Source: Kiritimatiellia bacterium (lineage in GTDB: Bacteria; Verrucomicrobiota; Kiritimatiellia; RFP12; UBA1067). Taken from it: a stretch of 24,208 bases of DNA. Positions 12,702 to 20,770 of the stretch are shown here, one piece after another; position 1 is the first letter of the stretch, and each line of letters begins with the position of its first letter. The notes under the pieces are model-generated. The model was given only the letters and a program-made list of their open reading frames with translations, ran no database searches and was not told the DNA's origin. A program made the translations under genes and the position numbers. The DNA is taken from the NCBI GenBank assembly GCA_017405115.1, contig JAFRBA010000235.1, positions 1-24,208 of the forward strand, given 5' to 3'.

Positions 12702-14138
12702 CTAGCGGTGGTTCGGGTCCAGCCTTATCATCATCTCCACCTGCCGCAATGTCATCTTCCTTTTGCCGCTCAACCTCAAGTAGTGCTCCATCGTGTAGTA
12801 CCCGCCTCTCATTCTTCCAAAGGTCGTGACTAGACGGCTTCTCCGACCTATTGTCTTGTATTGCTTCTGGAAAAGGTCATAGGAGATGGTCTTCACCTTT
12901 ACGACAAATCTCTTCCGCCGGTTCTCCTGCGTCTCTTCCCTCTTGTCTTCGTCCTGCTCAGACAGGTACACAGGTCGGCCCTCTGCGTCCAGTTCCTTGA
13001 CTATCCGCACTTCCCCTTCGTCTCCCTCTCCCTCCACCTGGGCCTTCGTCGGAACGTTCAGCTTCCCCGACAGGTATTCCTTGACAAGGGCAATGCTCCT
13101 TTCCCTGAGAAACATCGCGTAGGTGACGGGAATGCCGAGAGCTTTGCTGATAGAGTCAATGGTCTCGTACTTCATGTGCCGTTCGTAGACCATCCGCATG
13201 GCGGAGAAGTCCGCTCCAACTCCATAGCGCCCCATTGCCTCGGACTTCAACGCCACGGCCGCGTCGAAGTCGCCCATCAGCCTCTCCACCCTCTCGGTTT
13301 CCGTCTCGACCTGCCGAGCGATCTTTATCCTGTTATCGCAGAGGAACGCATAAACCGTCTCCGCCGTCACCCTCTCCTTCGGTTTCGCCTTGTGCCTGTC
13401 TAGGACGTCGTGGAGCTCCGTCCCAGGCTTTGCCCGTGCTATGGCTTTTGCGATCTTCGGAATGTAGGTGACTAAAGCATTCTTGACAACGCCCATTCTG
13501 ATTTTCAACAGTTCGCAGATCTGGCTCATTGACTTCCCGCACATATAGAGCCGGCAGGCATTGAAGCAGCTTTCCGGGGTCGTGTCGGGCAGGATGTAGT
13601 TGCACAGCCAGTCTACCAGTTCCTGGTTTTCTTTAGCCTTCCGCACCCGCTCGAGAGACTCGGCGGGGTTGGGCGGTGCCCAGTTGGCCGGGCTGGAGTT
13701 CAGCACAAGCCAGTCCCCTATGGTGCCAGCATCGGACTCTTCTGTGCTGTAGGGGGCATCGAAGATTGCGCAGGTGATCTTGTTGGCCTGGACATCTGTC
13801 AGGTTGGAGTCAAAGACGTTTCTCGTCGACTGCCTGATGTAGAAATCCGCAAAGGTCGTAAACTTCTTGCCCAGAGAGGGGTCGAACCTCTGGGCGGCCT
13901 TCACAAGCCCGCGAACGCCGTACATGAAGAAGTCGTCGCCGTCCACCGTCCGCATCCGGTAGTCCTTGACCCTGCTCATCATAAAGGTCAGGTTGTGGTA
14001 CACAAGGAGTTCGTGAAGCTTCTCCGGGTTGTCCGCGTACTTGCGGCACATCTCGGATTCCTCCGCTGGAGTCTGCGGCGGGTATTCGGATACGATCTTG
14101 TCAACCATGTCCATCGTCAGCTGACTACATATCTCCAA
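12702..14138 (-). CDS. Sigma-70-like factor with long C-terminal extension (478 aa)
   Basis: Residues 44-108 match sigma region 2: LLVYHNLTFMMSRVKDY (2.1), DDFFMYGVRGLVKAAQ (2.2) and RFDPSLGKKFTTFADFYIRQ (2.3-2.4). A region-4-like HTH follows (GKSMSQICELLKIRMGVVKN, 201-220). A second HTH at 324-356 (YETIDSISKALGIP...) also resembles region 4.2. An acidic linker (about 367-408) and a basic C-terminal segment (409-478) have no counterpart in ordinary sigma factors. It probably binds RNA polymerase or DNA to redirect transcription to phage genes. The TTG at 14138 has GAGGAGGACCACT in good position; an ATG at 14114 is the alternative. It is the last gene of the tail operon and overlaps the zinc-ribbon gene by 14 bp. 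Confidence 0.75.
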   Translation of the reverse strand: MEICSQLTMDMVDKIVSEYPPQTPAEESEMCRKYADNPEKLHELLVYHNLTFMMSRVKDYRMRTVDGDDFFMYGVRGLVKAAQRFDPSLGKKFTTFADFYIRQSTRNVFDSNLTDVQANKITCAIFDAPYSTEESDAGTIGDWLVLNSSPANWAPPNPAESLERVRKAKENQELVDWLCNYILPDTTPESCFNACRLYMCGKSMSQICELLKIRMGVVKNALVTYIPKIAKAIARAKPGTELHDVLDRHKAKPKERVTAETVYAFLCDNRIKIARQVETETERVERLMGDFDAAVALKSEAMGRYGVGADFSAMRMVYERHMKYETIDSISKALGIPVTYAMFLRERSIALVKEYLSGKLNVPTKAQVEGEGDEGEVRIVKELDAEGRPVYLSEQDEDKREETQENRRKRFVVKVKTISYDLFQKQYKTIGRRSRLVTTFGRMRGGYYTMEHYLRLSGKRKMTLRQVEMMIRLDPNHR

Positions 14139-14703
14139 AGTGGTCCTCCTCGTCGAAAACAGGTTTCTCTTCCGCCTTTATGTCGAGTAAATCTCTGTCA
14201 TCAAATTCTTCCTCCGTGCCGCCGCGAGAGCGGAGACCTAGATAGGCGAGAGCTTTGCTGTGGTCTTCCTCCGTCCACTTCGCCATCTCCGCAAACTGGC
14301 ATTCCTTCTTGAGCGAAAAGAGGGTCTTGAAGTATTCGTGGCCCTTCTCCTCGCGCAGGGCGTCCAGTTCCTTTGGAAGAGTGTCTGACACGACCAGCGA
14401 TATTGTGTCCTTCCGCAGCCTGTCACTGGAGCGGGACTCCTTGTCGGCCAGCTTCTTGCAGGCGTATGAGCAGAACTTCTGGTTCATGTGCTCGGCGCTG
14501 ACCTGGAACGCCTTTCCGCACATGGGGCATACTCGCTTCTTGTTGCCGTGGCGGAGAGCTCTTCTCCTTGATCTCTTCGCCGTCCAGGCCCTTTTTCCGC
14601 AGGCGGCGGAACAGTAGTTCCTTGGCCTTGCGGACTGGAATTCCCGGCCACAGAAGACGCATTTGCAAGTCTTGAGGCTTGCGCCGCCGGAGAGGCCGTC
14701 CAT
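14125..14703 (-). CDS. Double zinc-ribbon protein, unknown function
   Basis: 192 aa. Two Cys4 modules lie in tandem: CVFCGREFQSARPRNYCSAAC and, about 20 residues later, CPMCGKAFQVSAEHMNQKFC followed by SYAC, each C-x2-C...C-x3-C. A basic stretch (AKRSRRRALRHGNKKR) links them, suggesting nucleic-acid binding. The C-terminal half is helical and ends very acidic (about 160-192, many Asp and Glu). Its ATG overlaps the stop of the leucine-rich-repeat gene (TGATG), and its end overlaps the sigma-like gene. The pairing with the sigma-like gene suggests a joint role in transcription, perhaps as a partner or anti-sigma factor; that is inference. Confidence 0.75.
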   Translation of the reverse strand: MDGLSGGASLKTCKCVFCGREFQSARPRNYCSAACGKRAWTAKRSRRRALRHGNKKRVCPMCGKAFQVSAEHMNQKFCSYACKKLADKESRSSDRLRKDTISLVVSDTLPKELDALREEKGHEYFKTLFSLKKECQFAEMAKWTEEDHSKALAYLGLRSRGGTEEEFDDRDLLDIKAEEKPVFDEEDHFGDM

Positions 14704-15161
14704 CAGTCGATCTTGCGTCCGTTGCGGTCGTATTCGCCGTCGGCGAGGTGGAACACCACGGCATTGGCCGGGGTCCCGAACGGGAGGCCGGCTGCCCTGG
14801 CCTGCTCTATGCCGACCTTCGGGAGCCACACGTTCAGAAGCTTAGGGCAGCCTGCGAACATCGAACTCCATCCGGTGAGGTTCGTCAAGACCCCCAGAGA
14901 GACAGCTTCCAGACTGACGCAGCCGCGGAACGCACCGGCGCCGACAGACTGCGCGTAGTCCCCGTGAAATGCCTGCAATGCGCGGCATTCCGCAAAGGCA
15001 CCGGCCTTGACGTTCGTGACGGCAGGGCCGAATGCGCACGTCTCGATGCTGCCCGAAACGAGCTGATCGAAGTCCGTCGGGACGACGTTGTTGATGGTGT
15101 CGTCGGCTTTCGCGGCGACTGCGAAGAAAGCGGCTGCCGCCGCCATGGTTATCGGCTTCAT
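14703..15161 (-). CDS. Exported BspA-type leucine-rich-repeat protein (152 aa)
   Basis: A signal peptide (MKPITMAAAAAFFAVAAKA, cut near residue 19) is followed by three to four LRR_5/BspA-type repeats: IETCAFGPAVTNVKAGAF, CRALQAFHGDYAQSVGAGAF, CVSLEAVSLGVLTNLTGW and CPKLLNVWLPKVG. The end (VVFHLADGEYDRNGRKID) is polar. BspA-like repeats usually mediate binding to proteins or surfaces outside the cell. AGAAAGGAAAATCAC precedes the start, which overlaps the HNH-like stop as ATGA. It lies in a phage late operon, so it could be a surface protein displayed by the lysogen or an accessory virion protein. Confidence 0.8.
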   Translation of the reverse strand: MKPITMAAAAAFFAVAAKADDTINNVVPTDFDQLVSGSIETCAFGPAVTNVKAGAFAECRALQAFHGDYAQSVGAGAFRGCVSLEAVSLGVLTNLTGWSSMFAGCPKLLNVWLPKVGIEQARAAGLPFGTPANAVVFHLADGEYDRNGRKID

Positions 15162-15667
15162 GTGATTTTCCTTTCTGTGTTTGTGTTTGGTGCGTGACGC
15201 AAACCGGAGTTTTCCGAGTAGTAGCTTGTAAGCCCGGACTCGGACAGGCTCAAAGGCGGCAGGACCCGCGCCGAATCGGGGTCCCAGTTCGCCTCGAACA
15301 TGCGACGTGCGGCGCGGGCGTGCTCACCGCGTGTGGCATGTGGTCCCACAACGTCGCGCGTCGTCCGACCATCGGCCAGCCGATTGACGACGGAACGCAT
15401 GTCGTTGGCCTTGGCCTTCGTTACGATCGCGCAGTTATCGGGGCAGAAGTCGCGCCGTTTGTCGATGCGCACGACCACCATTCCCGCCTGGTAGCCATGC
15501 GCAATGGCCCAACGTGAAAACCCCCAGTAGTTCTCGCACCATTCCCGGCAGACGGCGACGCCCTGGTAGTACTTCCGCTGCTTCGGCGTGGCACCGCCGA
15601 TATGCCCACAGTACTGGCGCATGTGTGTCCAGGCTATGTACAGCGGCGTTCTGGTCCTTCTGCTCAT
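15158..15667 (-). CDS. HNH/AP2-type phage DNA-binding or endonuclease-like protein
   Basis: 169 aa. The first 90 residues follow the common phage pattern: YIAWTHMRQYCGH, then YYQGVAVCREWCENYWGFSR, WAIAHGYQAG, VVRIDKR and CPDNCAIVTKAKAND. Proteins of this pattern are HNH-like homing endonucleases or AP2-type DNA-binding proteins scattered in phage genomes. Here a classical HNH histidine pair is not obvious, so DNA binding is safer than cleavage. The C-terminal 70 residues are unrelated and probably disordered. It overlaps both neighbours by 4 bp, so it is part of the operon and not a free-standing insertion. Confidence 0.75.
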   Translation of the reverse strand: MSRRTRTPLYIAWTHMRQYCGHIGGATPKQRKYYQGVAVCREWCENYWGFSRWAIAHGYQAGMVVVRIDKRRDFCPDNCAIVTKAKANDMRSVVNRLADGRTTRDVVGPHATRGEHARAARRMFEANWDPDSARVLPPLSLSESGLTSYYSENSGLRHAPNTNTERKIT

Positions 15668-16323
15668 AGCCCCTCCCAGTAGATCCTGTCGGGCACGGCG
15701 TTGGTGTCCGCTATCGCGCGGAGCTGTCCCTCCCAGTCGAGCCCGACCCTCACACCGTCATGCGCCGACAGCGACTTGACGTCCCGTGGGCGTATCGGAA
15801 CCTCCTGGCTGGCCCATTTCCAGAGGGGGAGCGGGAGCCACGTCCGCTCCCCGGAGTCCGCCACGGGGCGGGCCCAGTCGACGGAGTCGACCCTGTACGT
15901 GGCGTGGAGCCTCTCGAGCTCCTCTGCCGTGACGGGGCGGAACGCCGGGAAGTTGGTCCACACGCCAGGCATGACCTGCACGAACGCGTTGACCCTGAGG
16001 CTCGCGAAGTCGTACCGCAGGACGGCTCTCCGGTCGTCCGTCACCCTGTAGCAGAGCGGACGCGAGCGCGTGGACGGCAGCGGCCGGAACCCGGCGTTGT
16101 CGCACGTGTACGCCGCGACGAGGTACGGCGGCGGAAGTGCCGTGAGGAATGTGACGGCGCACTCCCTCCCGTCGGCGCGGAACTGGTCGATGGCCATCCC
16201 ATGGCTGAAGACGTCCAGGTAGGACTCGAGCGGGTCCGACGACTCCGCCCTCCATGCCGCCGCGTTGGTGGCGTCTGGGTACGCGAACGCGGCGAGCGCC
16301 AGCACTGCGAACAGATGCGTCAC
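15664..16323 (-). CDS. Exported protein of unknown function (219 aa)
   Basis: Begins with GTG at 16323, which overlaps the previous stop as GTGA, behind GGAGGGGCGGGCT. Residues 1-22 (VTHLFAVLALAAFAYPDATN) form a Sec-type signal peptide. The mature part contains VTFLTALPPPYLVAAYTCDN, several strand-like segments and a C-terminal region rich in Trp and Arg (WLPLPLWKWASQEVPIRPRD). No catalytic motif or known domain is recognised. It is co-translated with the BppU-like protein, so it may assist tail-tip assembly or be exported by the lysogen. Confidence 0.75.
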   Translation of the reverse strand: MTHLFAVLALAAFAYPDATNAAAWRAESSDPLESYLDVFSHGMAIDQFRADGRECAVTFLTALPPPYLVAAYTCDNAGFRPLPSTRSRPLCYRVTDDRRAVLRYDFASLRVNAFVQVMPGVWTNFPAFRPVTAEELERLHATYRVDSVDWARPVADSGERTWLPLPLWKWASQEVPIRPRDVKSLSAHDGVRVGLDWEGQLRAIADTNAVPDRIYWEGL

Positions 16324-18269
16324 AGCCCGCCCCTCCGCCAGTCGCCGTCCATTATCTTTTCCGCGAAGAAGCACCCGTTGGACACCACCACGCGGTAAGA
16401 CACGCCGGCCGCCGAGTCGTAGTACAGGTGCCTGTCGGCGTCGAGCGTCGAGAGGAGCTTGTAGTAGTCGGCCGTCACGTCCTCGAAAGTGGTCGCTGAG
16501 TCGCATGGGATGGATATGCTCATGGTCGTGAGCATGTTCGTGACTGACACCGCGTGCACGTAGTGGTTCGTGTATGGCGTGTGTTGGGCCGGGGTTCCTT
16601 TGGCCGTGGTATAGCGGACGTGCGTCTCGTCGCACCGTTGGTCGCTGATGAAGGACAGCTTGAGCGGGATGGTGTTGTCCGACGACACGGGGGTGGTGCC
16701 TATCATGGACGGCACGACTCCCACGGCCTTGAGCACGGCAACGACGGTGCCGGTGCCTTTTTCGTATAGGTTGTAGTATGTATAGCCTGTGTAGGTGTAG
16801 TTGCGGATCACCGTGTTGGTGACGGGAGGGAGGTCCACGAGCCTGAAGTACCCCGGCACCGTCCCGCCGGAGACCGCCACGGGGATCTCGAACAACGAGG
16901 AGTGGAGTTCGTTGGTCAGGAGTGTCGTCAAGAACCGCATGGGGCTCGTCGAGGTGTGCACTACGCTGTACCTCGCTGCGCAGGCGCTGTCCCCGCCCGT
17001 GCCGTCCTCGGAGAGCGACCAGAGGCCGACCGCGTAGTCGGCGAACTGGCAGGCGTCGGTGCCGTAGATGCCACGGGTCTCCAACACCCTGCGGGAGAGC
17101 GCGCACTGCGGGAACCTCGAGGGCAGGGCCGACAGGAACCCGCCATACTCTGTGCCGAAGCCGGTGTCCTGGTTGGAGGGGTCGTCCACCGTGCGGTAGT
17201 ACCGCGTGAGAGAGCCGGAGCTACTGGCCATGGCGGAGGCGACGTTCCATTTCGGGACACGGAAGCGCCAGCGCCTGTGGTCGTTGGTGATGCTGTGCGA
17301 GATGTAGCCCCATCCGGTGCCAAGCTGCCCGGGCTCGCCGGTGCGCAGCACCTTGGTCTCGCCGTCGATATAGCTCTTCACCAGCGACACGGAGGCGTTT
17401 ATGGCCGTGATATCGCTCTGGTGAGCGAATGTGTCCACGGGGTTCGCACGGTTGTAGCCGCCCGGCGCGCGGGAGCCGACGACCGTGGCGTAGTCATAGT
17501 GCTCATCGCCCGTGGAGTCATCCCAGAAATAGCCGTCGACGTAGAACTCGACCTCCGGGCTGTTCAGCGGCGCATAGGCATAGCCCCAGTAGTTCGTCGC
17601 CCCGACGGAGAAGTCTAGGTGCCATTCGCCGTAGTTCTCGTACTCGTAGCCGAGATATGGCTGCGTGGTGCCCAAAGCGGCGAGAATGTCGGCCCTGTCG
17701 GACGACCATGTGAAGTCGCCCATGCCCGTTGACTCGTAGACGTACTCGTCGCCGAAGGGACGGAAGAGCGGCGCTGTGGCCGCGACCGCCGCGTTCGACG
17801 CGACTGTCTCGACAGCGGATACGCTGGGCCAGGGAGGGTTGAGGACCTCGACCTGGGAGAAGTCGATCCGCCTCGCGGGGAACGGCACCTCGTTGGGGAC
17901 GAAGCCGGGGGAGTCGAGCATCCTGAGCGACCCGTTGGCGGTGTAGTTGATTCCGTCGGGGTCGGTGCAGCGGATGAAGAATCGGTAGAACGCCGCGCCG
18001 CAGTCGTTGGTGGGGCCGAAGACGGTGCCCGGGATGGGCCCGAACCACTCGGCCTTGCCCATGCCGTTCGTCTGGTAGTAGATGGCGACCGGGGAGAGGT
18101 TGGTCATCGCGCCGCCGAGGCGGAGGTTGAAGCGGACGGTCTCGCCGTGGTAGGCGGTGAACTGCCGCGCGCCCGCCGTCGGGGCGTCTATCGGCCAGTC
18201 GAAGGTCTTGGCGGAGGCGCAGAAGGCCGCCGCGAGGGCCGTTGCAAGGGCTGTGCAGAGGTGTTTCAT
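16320..18269 (-). CDS. BppU-like tail-tip/baseplate protein with N-terminal signal peptide (649 aa)
   Basis: Residues 1-20 (MKHLCTALATALAAAFCASA) are a signal peptide. Residues about 22-125 resemble the immunoglobulin-like N-terminus of phage upper baseplate proteins (FTAYHGETVRFNLRLGG, then AFYRFFIRCTDPDGINYTAN, GSLRMLDSPGFVPNE). The rest is a long beta-rich region with many Tyr, Thr and Ser (Gly-Tyr-Thr-Tyr motifs near residue 490), suited to a fibre or receptor-binding part. Its place downstream of tape-measure and distal-tail genes fits a host-recognition role. A signal peptide is unusual for a tail protein. An A/C-rich leader (CCCAAACCAAACACC) and no strong ribosome site precede the ATG. 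Confidence 0.7.
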   Translation of the reverse strand: MKHLCTALATALAAAFCASAKTFDWPIDAPTAGARQFTAYHGETVRFNLRLGGAMTNLSPVAIYYQTNGMGKAEWFGPIPGTVFGPTNDCGAAFYRFFIRCTDPDGINYTANGSLRMLDSPGFVPNEVPFPARRIDFSQVEVLNPPWPSVSAVETVASNAAVAATAPLFRPFGDEYVYESTGMGDFTWSSDRADILAALGTTQPYLGYEYENYGEWHLDFSVGATNYWGYAYAPLNSPEVEFYVDGYFWDDSTGDEHYDYATVVGSRAPGGYNRANPVDTFAHQSDITAINASVSLVKSYIDGETKVLRTGEPGQLGTGWGYISHSITNDHRRWRFRVPKWNVASAMASSSGSLTRYYRTVDDPSNQDTGFGTEYGGFLSALPSRFPQCALSRRVLETRGIYGTDACQFADYAVGLWSLSEDGTGGDSACAARYSVVHTSTSPMRFLTTLLTNELHSSLFEIPVAVSGGTVPGYFRLVDLPPVTNTVIRNYTYTGYTYYNLYEKGTGTVVAVLKAVGVVPSMIGTTPVSSDNTIPLKLSFISDQRCDETHVRYTTAKGTPAQHTPYTNHYVHAVSVTNMLTTMSISIPCDSATTFEDVTADYYKLLSTLDADRHLYYDSAAGVSYRVVVSNGCFFAEKIMDGDWRRGGL

Positions 18270-18296
18270 GGTGTTTGGTTTGGGTGGGGTGGGTGG

Positions 18297-18539
18297 TTAA
18301 GTTGTGATGTCGAACGAGACGCCTTCGGCTTCGGCCGCCGTCACCGCGAAGCCGCCGTTCTTGTTGAAGGCCCAGAGCATCCGCTTGAGCTGTGCCTCGT
18401 CGATTGAGATTATGTAGCCCTTGCCCTTCGGCTGGACGGTTATGCCGACGCCTGCCTGCGGGTTGGTCGCACGGGCGATTTCCTCGAAGTCGGCCTTCGA
18501 CAGGTCCGTTATGCGCTGCGGAATCTTCACGACTGCCAA
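18297..18539 (-). CDS. Small phage protein (80 aa), unknown
   Basis: 80 aa, beginning MAVVKIPQRITDLSKADF. A helix-rich start is followed by strands (VGITVQPKGKGYIISIDEAQ) and a further helix-strand unit ending VSFDITT. No known domain is recognised. Its start overlaps the end of the 114-aa gene by 13 bp, and it precedes the BppU-like gene. Position suggests a tail-tip connector or assembly protein. Confidence 0.7.
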   Translation of the reverse strand: MAVVKIPQRITDLSKADFEEIARATNPQAGVGITVQPKGKGYIISIDEAQLKRMLWAFNKNGGFAVTAAEAEGVSFDITT

Positions 18540-18871
18540 GCTCCGTTGTCTTCCTTGACTTGGATCGTGTCCGTCGTGGTCGTGAGTTCGTAGAGGTTGC
18601 TCTCCCCTATCTGCGAATACGACACGTTGACCTGAGAGCCCTTGCAGTTGAAGTAAGTCCGCGTCAAAAAACCGCTGCCGAAGGTATGGTGAGACATGTT
18701 GACGGAGCCCTCCGCAGCCTGCGCGGTGGCGAGCGATACGCCCGGCCTCCGGTTGACCACCGTCGTCTTCTTCTGGAAAGCGGTGTGGTAGCCATCCCAG
18801 ATTCTCGACTCGAAAGCCGCGACGGTGGACCCTCCGCCTGATGTGACGCCGGTGCCAGTGTAGTAGCCCAT
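18527..18871 (-). CDS. Small beta-rich phage protein (114 aa), unknown
   Basis: 114 aa, beginning MGYYTGTGVTSGGGSTVAAF. It is rich in Gly, Ser and Thr with alternating strand segments (TRTYFNCKGSQVNVSYSQIG, YELTTTTDTIQVKEDNGAW). No domain is recognised. The start lies 1 bp beyond the stop of the InlB-repeat tail protein, behind GGAAAGGAGTCTCTGAC. Composition and position fit a small virion structural protein near the tail tip. Confidence 0.7.
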   Translation of the reverse strand: MGYYTGTGVTSGGGSTVAAFESRIWDGYHTAFQKKTTVVNRRPGVSLATAQAAEGSVNMSHHTFGSGFLTRTYFNCKGSQVNVSYSQIGESNLYELTTTTDTIQVKEDNGAWQS

Positions 18872-18872
18872 G

Positions 18873-20768
18873 TCAGAGACTCCTTTCCGCAGTGAAGCTG
18901 TAGGTTGTGAAGTCTACGTCGCTCTCCTCCTTCGGGACGCCGACGGCCAGGAAGCCGCCGGAGGCTACGGGTGCGCTCTGCGCCGAGTACGCGGCGGTCG
19001 TTGCCTTGACCGTGGCCTTGCCGCGCACGACGTCCGACGCGACCGGCTCGCCCTCGATGTAGACGACCACGGGGTCGCAGCTCCAGGTGGTGGTGCACTC
19101 CAGGAGCTCGCCCCCGCCGGAGACCGCGCCTGCGGGGTCCTGCGCCGAGTGGTCCGGGCTGACGCCGAAGGAGACAGTCCAGGTGTTGATGGCGTCCGCG
19201 CCCTCGTTGGCGACGCCGCGCAGCGTGAGCGTCGGCTCCCCGTCTGCGGCGGTGCGGTATTCGACGGACACGAGCATGAAGGAGCCGCCGGCGTAGGAGT
19301 ATGCCTTGCCGAGGGTGAACGACACCAGCCCTTCGGACTTTATCCTGAACGAGCAGACTGGGTTGAGGAGCTCCGGCCCGCGCCAGTAGCCGGCGATGGC
19401 GGAGTCGCCCGTCTTGATGTCGAGGCTGCCGACCATGCTGGTCGTGACGATGTTGCCGTTCGTCGTCCTGACCGCGCCTGCGGGCGCCACGGAGGCGCGC
19501 GCAGCGCGGGACTCGGAGCGCACCAGCATCAGCTCCGCGCCGCTGCCGCCGAATATCGTCTGCCGCCCGTCTGCTCCGAAGTAGTCGGTGAGCATCCCCC
19601 AGTAGTAGCGCCACACGGGGTAGGCGGTCTGGTTGGACTCCCACTTCCACACCGTGGCAGGGGTTATGGCCTTGCTGCCGACGGCCCAGTGGTCGAAGAC
19701 GCCCTTCTGGCTTGTCGGGGGCGTCGGCCACGAGCCGTCGTGGCCGATGGCGGTGCCGTAGTCGATGCCGTTGAAGACGGTCTCGCCGTAGGGGTCGCTC
19801 TCGGGGCCGCCGGAGAACGTGAGCTTCAGGCTCTTGAGGTTCCACGTGGCAGGCAGTGCGAGGTCTGCGGCGGAGTTGCCGTTGAAGAAGTTGAAGATCG
19901 CGGTCTTGAACTGCCTGTCGGAGCCGATGTAGGTCGTGTTGCCGTTCTTGTAGCCGCCGAAGTCGTAGCCCTTGAGCGTCGGTGCCTCGACGGCGGCGAC
20001 TTCGTGGCCGGCGGTGCAGGCGGTGTTGTCGTAGAAGCTGCGGTTCTCCAGCGAGCCGCGCGGGGTGTAGAGCCGCCGCGTGCCGCCGGAGCCGCCGTTC
20101 GGGTCGAGTGTGAGGGTCCAGAACGTGGGGGTCCAGGCGGCGTAGATGGTGAGGTCGGCCTTGTCGTCGCTCGCGGCCCACGTCTTCAGGGCGTTGCCGA
20201 CGTTGCCGTATGCGGGGTTGGTCTGCGCGAGGACGTAGACGGAGCCGGAGCCGTCCGGCTGGGCCCTGTGGGCGGCGTACGTGTGTGCGGCGCGGGTGGG
20301 GGCGTCGATGCGGGTGACCTCGTGGCCGTCGGAGCAAGTGGAGTTGTCGTAGATCGTCTCGGAGGAGTCGGTCTTGGTGTAGAGGCGGAGTGTGCCGCCG
20401 GATCCGCCGTTGGGGTCGAGAGTGACGCGGAAGGAGACGCGCTGCCACTTGGCGTAGAGGGTGATGCCGTCGACGGTGGCGTCTTCGGAGGCTGCTGCGG
20501 CGAAGAAGTCGGCGGAGACGTTGCCGTTCTTGTCGATGTACTGGGTGCCGCCGGAGGTGGCGGTCCAGAAGCCCATGAACCTCCAGCAGGTGCGCGTGGC
20601 CCTGACGGGCACGCTGGTGGAGGTGCCGGTGGTTACGTAGACGGTTTCGTTCGAGGCGTTCTTGTAGAAGAACCTGCCGCTGCCGGTGGAATACCAGAGG
20701 CGGTCGTCGCCCATGCCGGACGGGAGGGCGCCGCTGCGGGGGTCTAGGTATATCCTGTAGGTGGCCAT
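18873..20768 (-). CDS. Tail protein: InlB-type repeats fused to a major-tail-like domain (631 aa)
   Basis: About four repeats of roughly 100 residues occupy positions 1-360, with units starting YRIYLDPRSG, FRVTLDPNGGSGGTLRLYT and WTLTLDPNGGSGGTRRLYT, then LKLTFSGGPE, and ends such as ITLYAKWQ and LTIYAAWTP. These are InlB B-repeat (Listeria-Bacteroides) units. The C-terminal 180 residues parallel the major-tail-like protein at 22999-23772: SVEYRTAADGEPTLTLRG, SPDHSAQ, GGELLEC and a final SDVDFTTYSFTAERSL. It starts at ATG 20768, 2 bp past the tape-measure stop; the open frame farther upstream lies over that gene. It is likely a distal tail or tube-decorating adhesin. Confidence 0.75.
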   Translation of the reverse strand: MATYRIYLDPRSGALPSGMGDDRLWYSTGSGRFFYKNASNETVYVTTGTSTSVPVRATRTCWRFMGFWTATSGGTQYIDKNGNVSADFFAAAASEDATVDGITLYAKWQRVSFRVTLDPNGGSGGTLRLYTKTDSSETIYDNSTCSDGHEVTRIDAPTRAAHTYAAHRAQPDGSGSVYVLAQTNPAYGNVGNALKTWAASDDKADLTIYAAWTPTFWTLTLDPNGGSGGTRRLYTPRGSLENRSFYDNTACTAGHEVAAVEAPTLKGYDFGGYKNGNTTYIGSDRQFKTAIFNFFNGNSAADLALPATWNLKSLKLTFSGGPESDPYGETVFNGIDYGTAIGHDGSWPTPPTSQKGVFDHWAVGSKAITPATVWKWESNQTAYPVWRYYWGMLTDYFGADGRQTIFGGSGAELMLVRSESRAARASVAPAGAVRTTNGNIVTTSMVGSLDIKTGDSAIAGYWRGPELLNPVCSFRIKSEGLVSFTLGKAYSYAGGSFMLVSVEYRTAADGEPTLTLRGVANEGADAINTWTVSFGVSPDHSAQDPAGAVSGGGELLECTTTWSCDPVVVYIEGEPVASDVVRGKATVKATTAAYSAQSAPVASGGFLAVGVPKEESDVDFTTYSFTAERSL

Positions 20769-20770
20769 GT

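Noticed and set aside
18870..20747. 625-codon open frame on the plus strand
   Set aside because: It is the antisense of the InlB-repeat tail gene, with Val/Gly/Ala/Arg-rich composition typical of GC-rich shadow frames and no domain.
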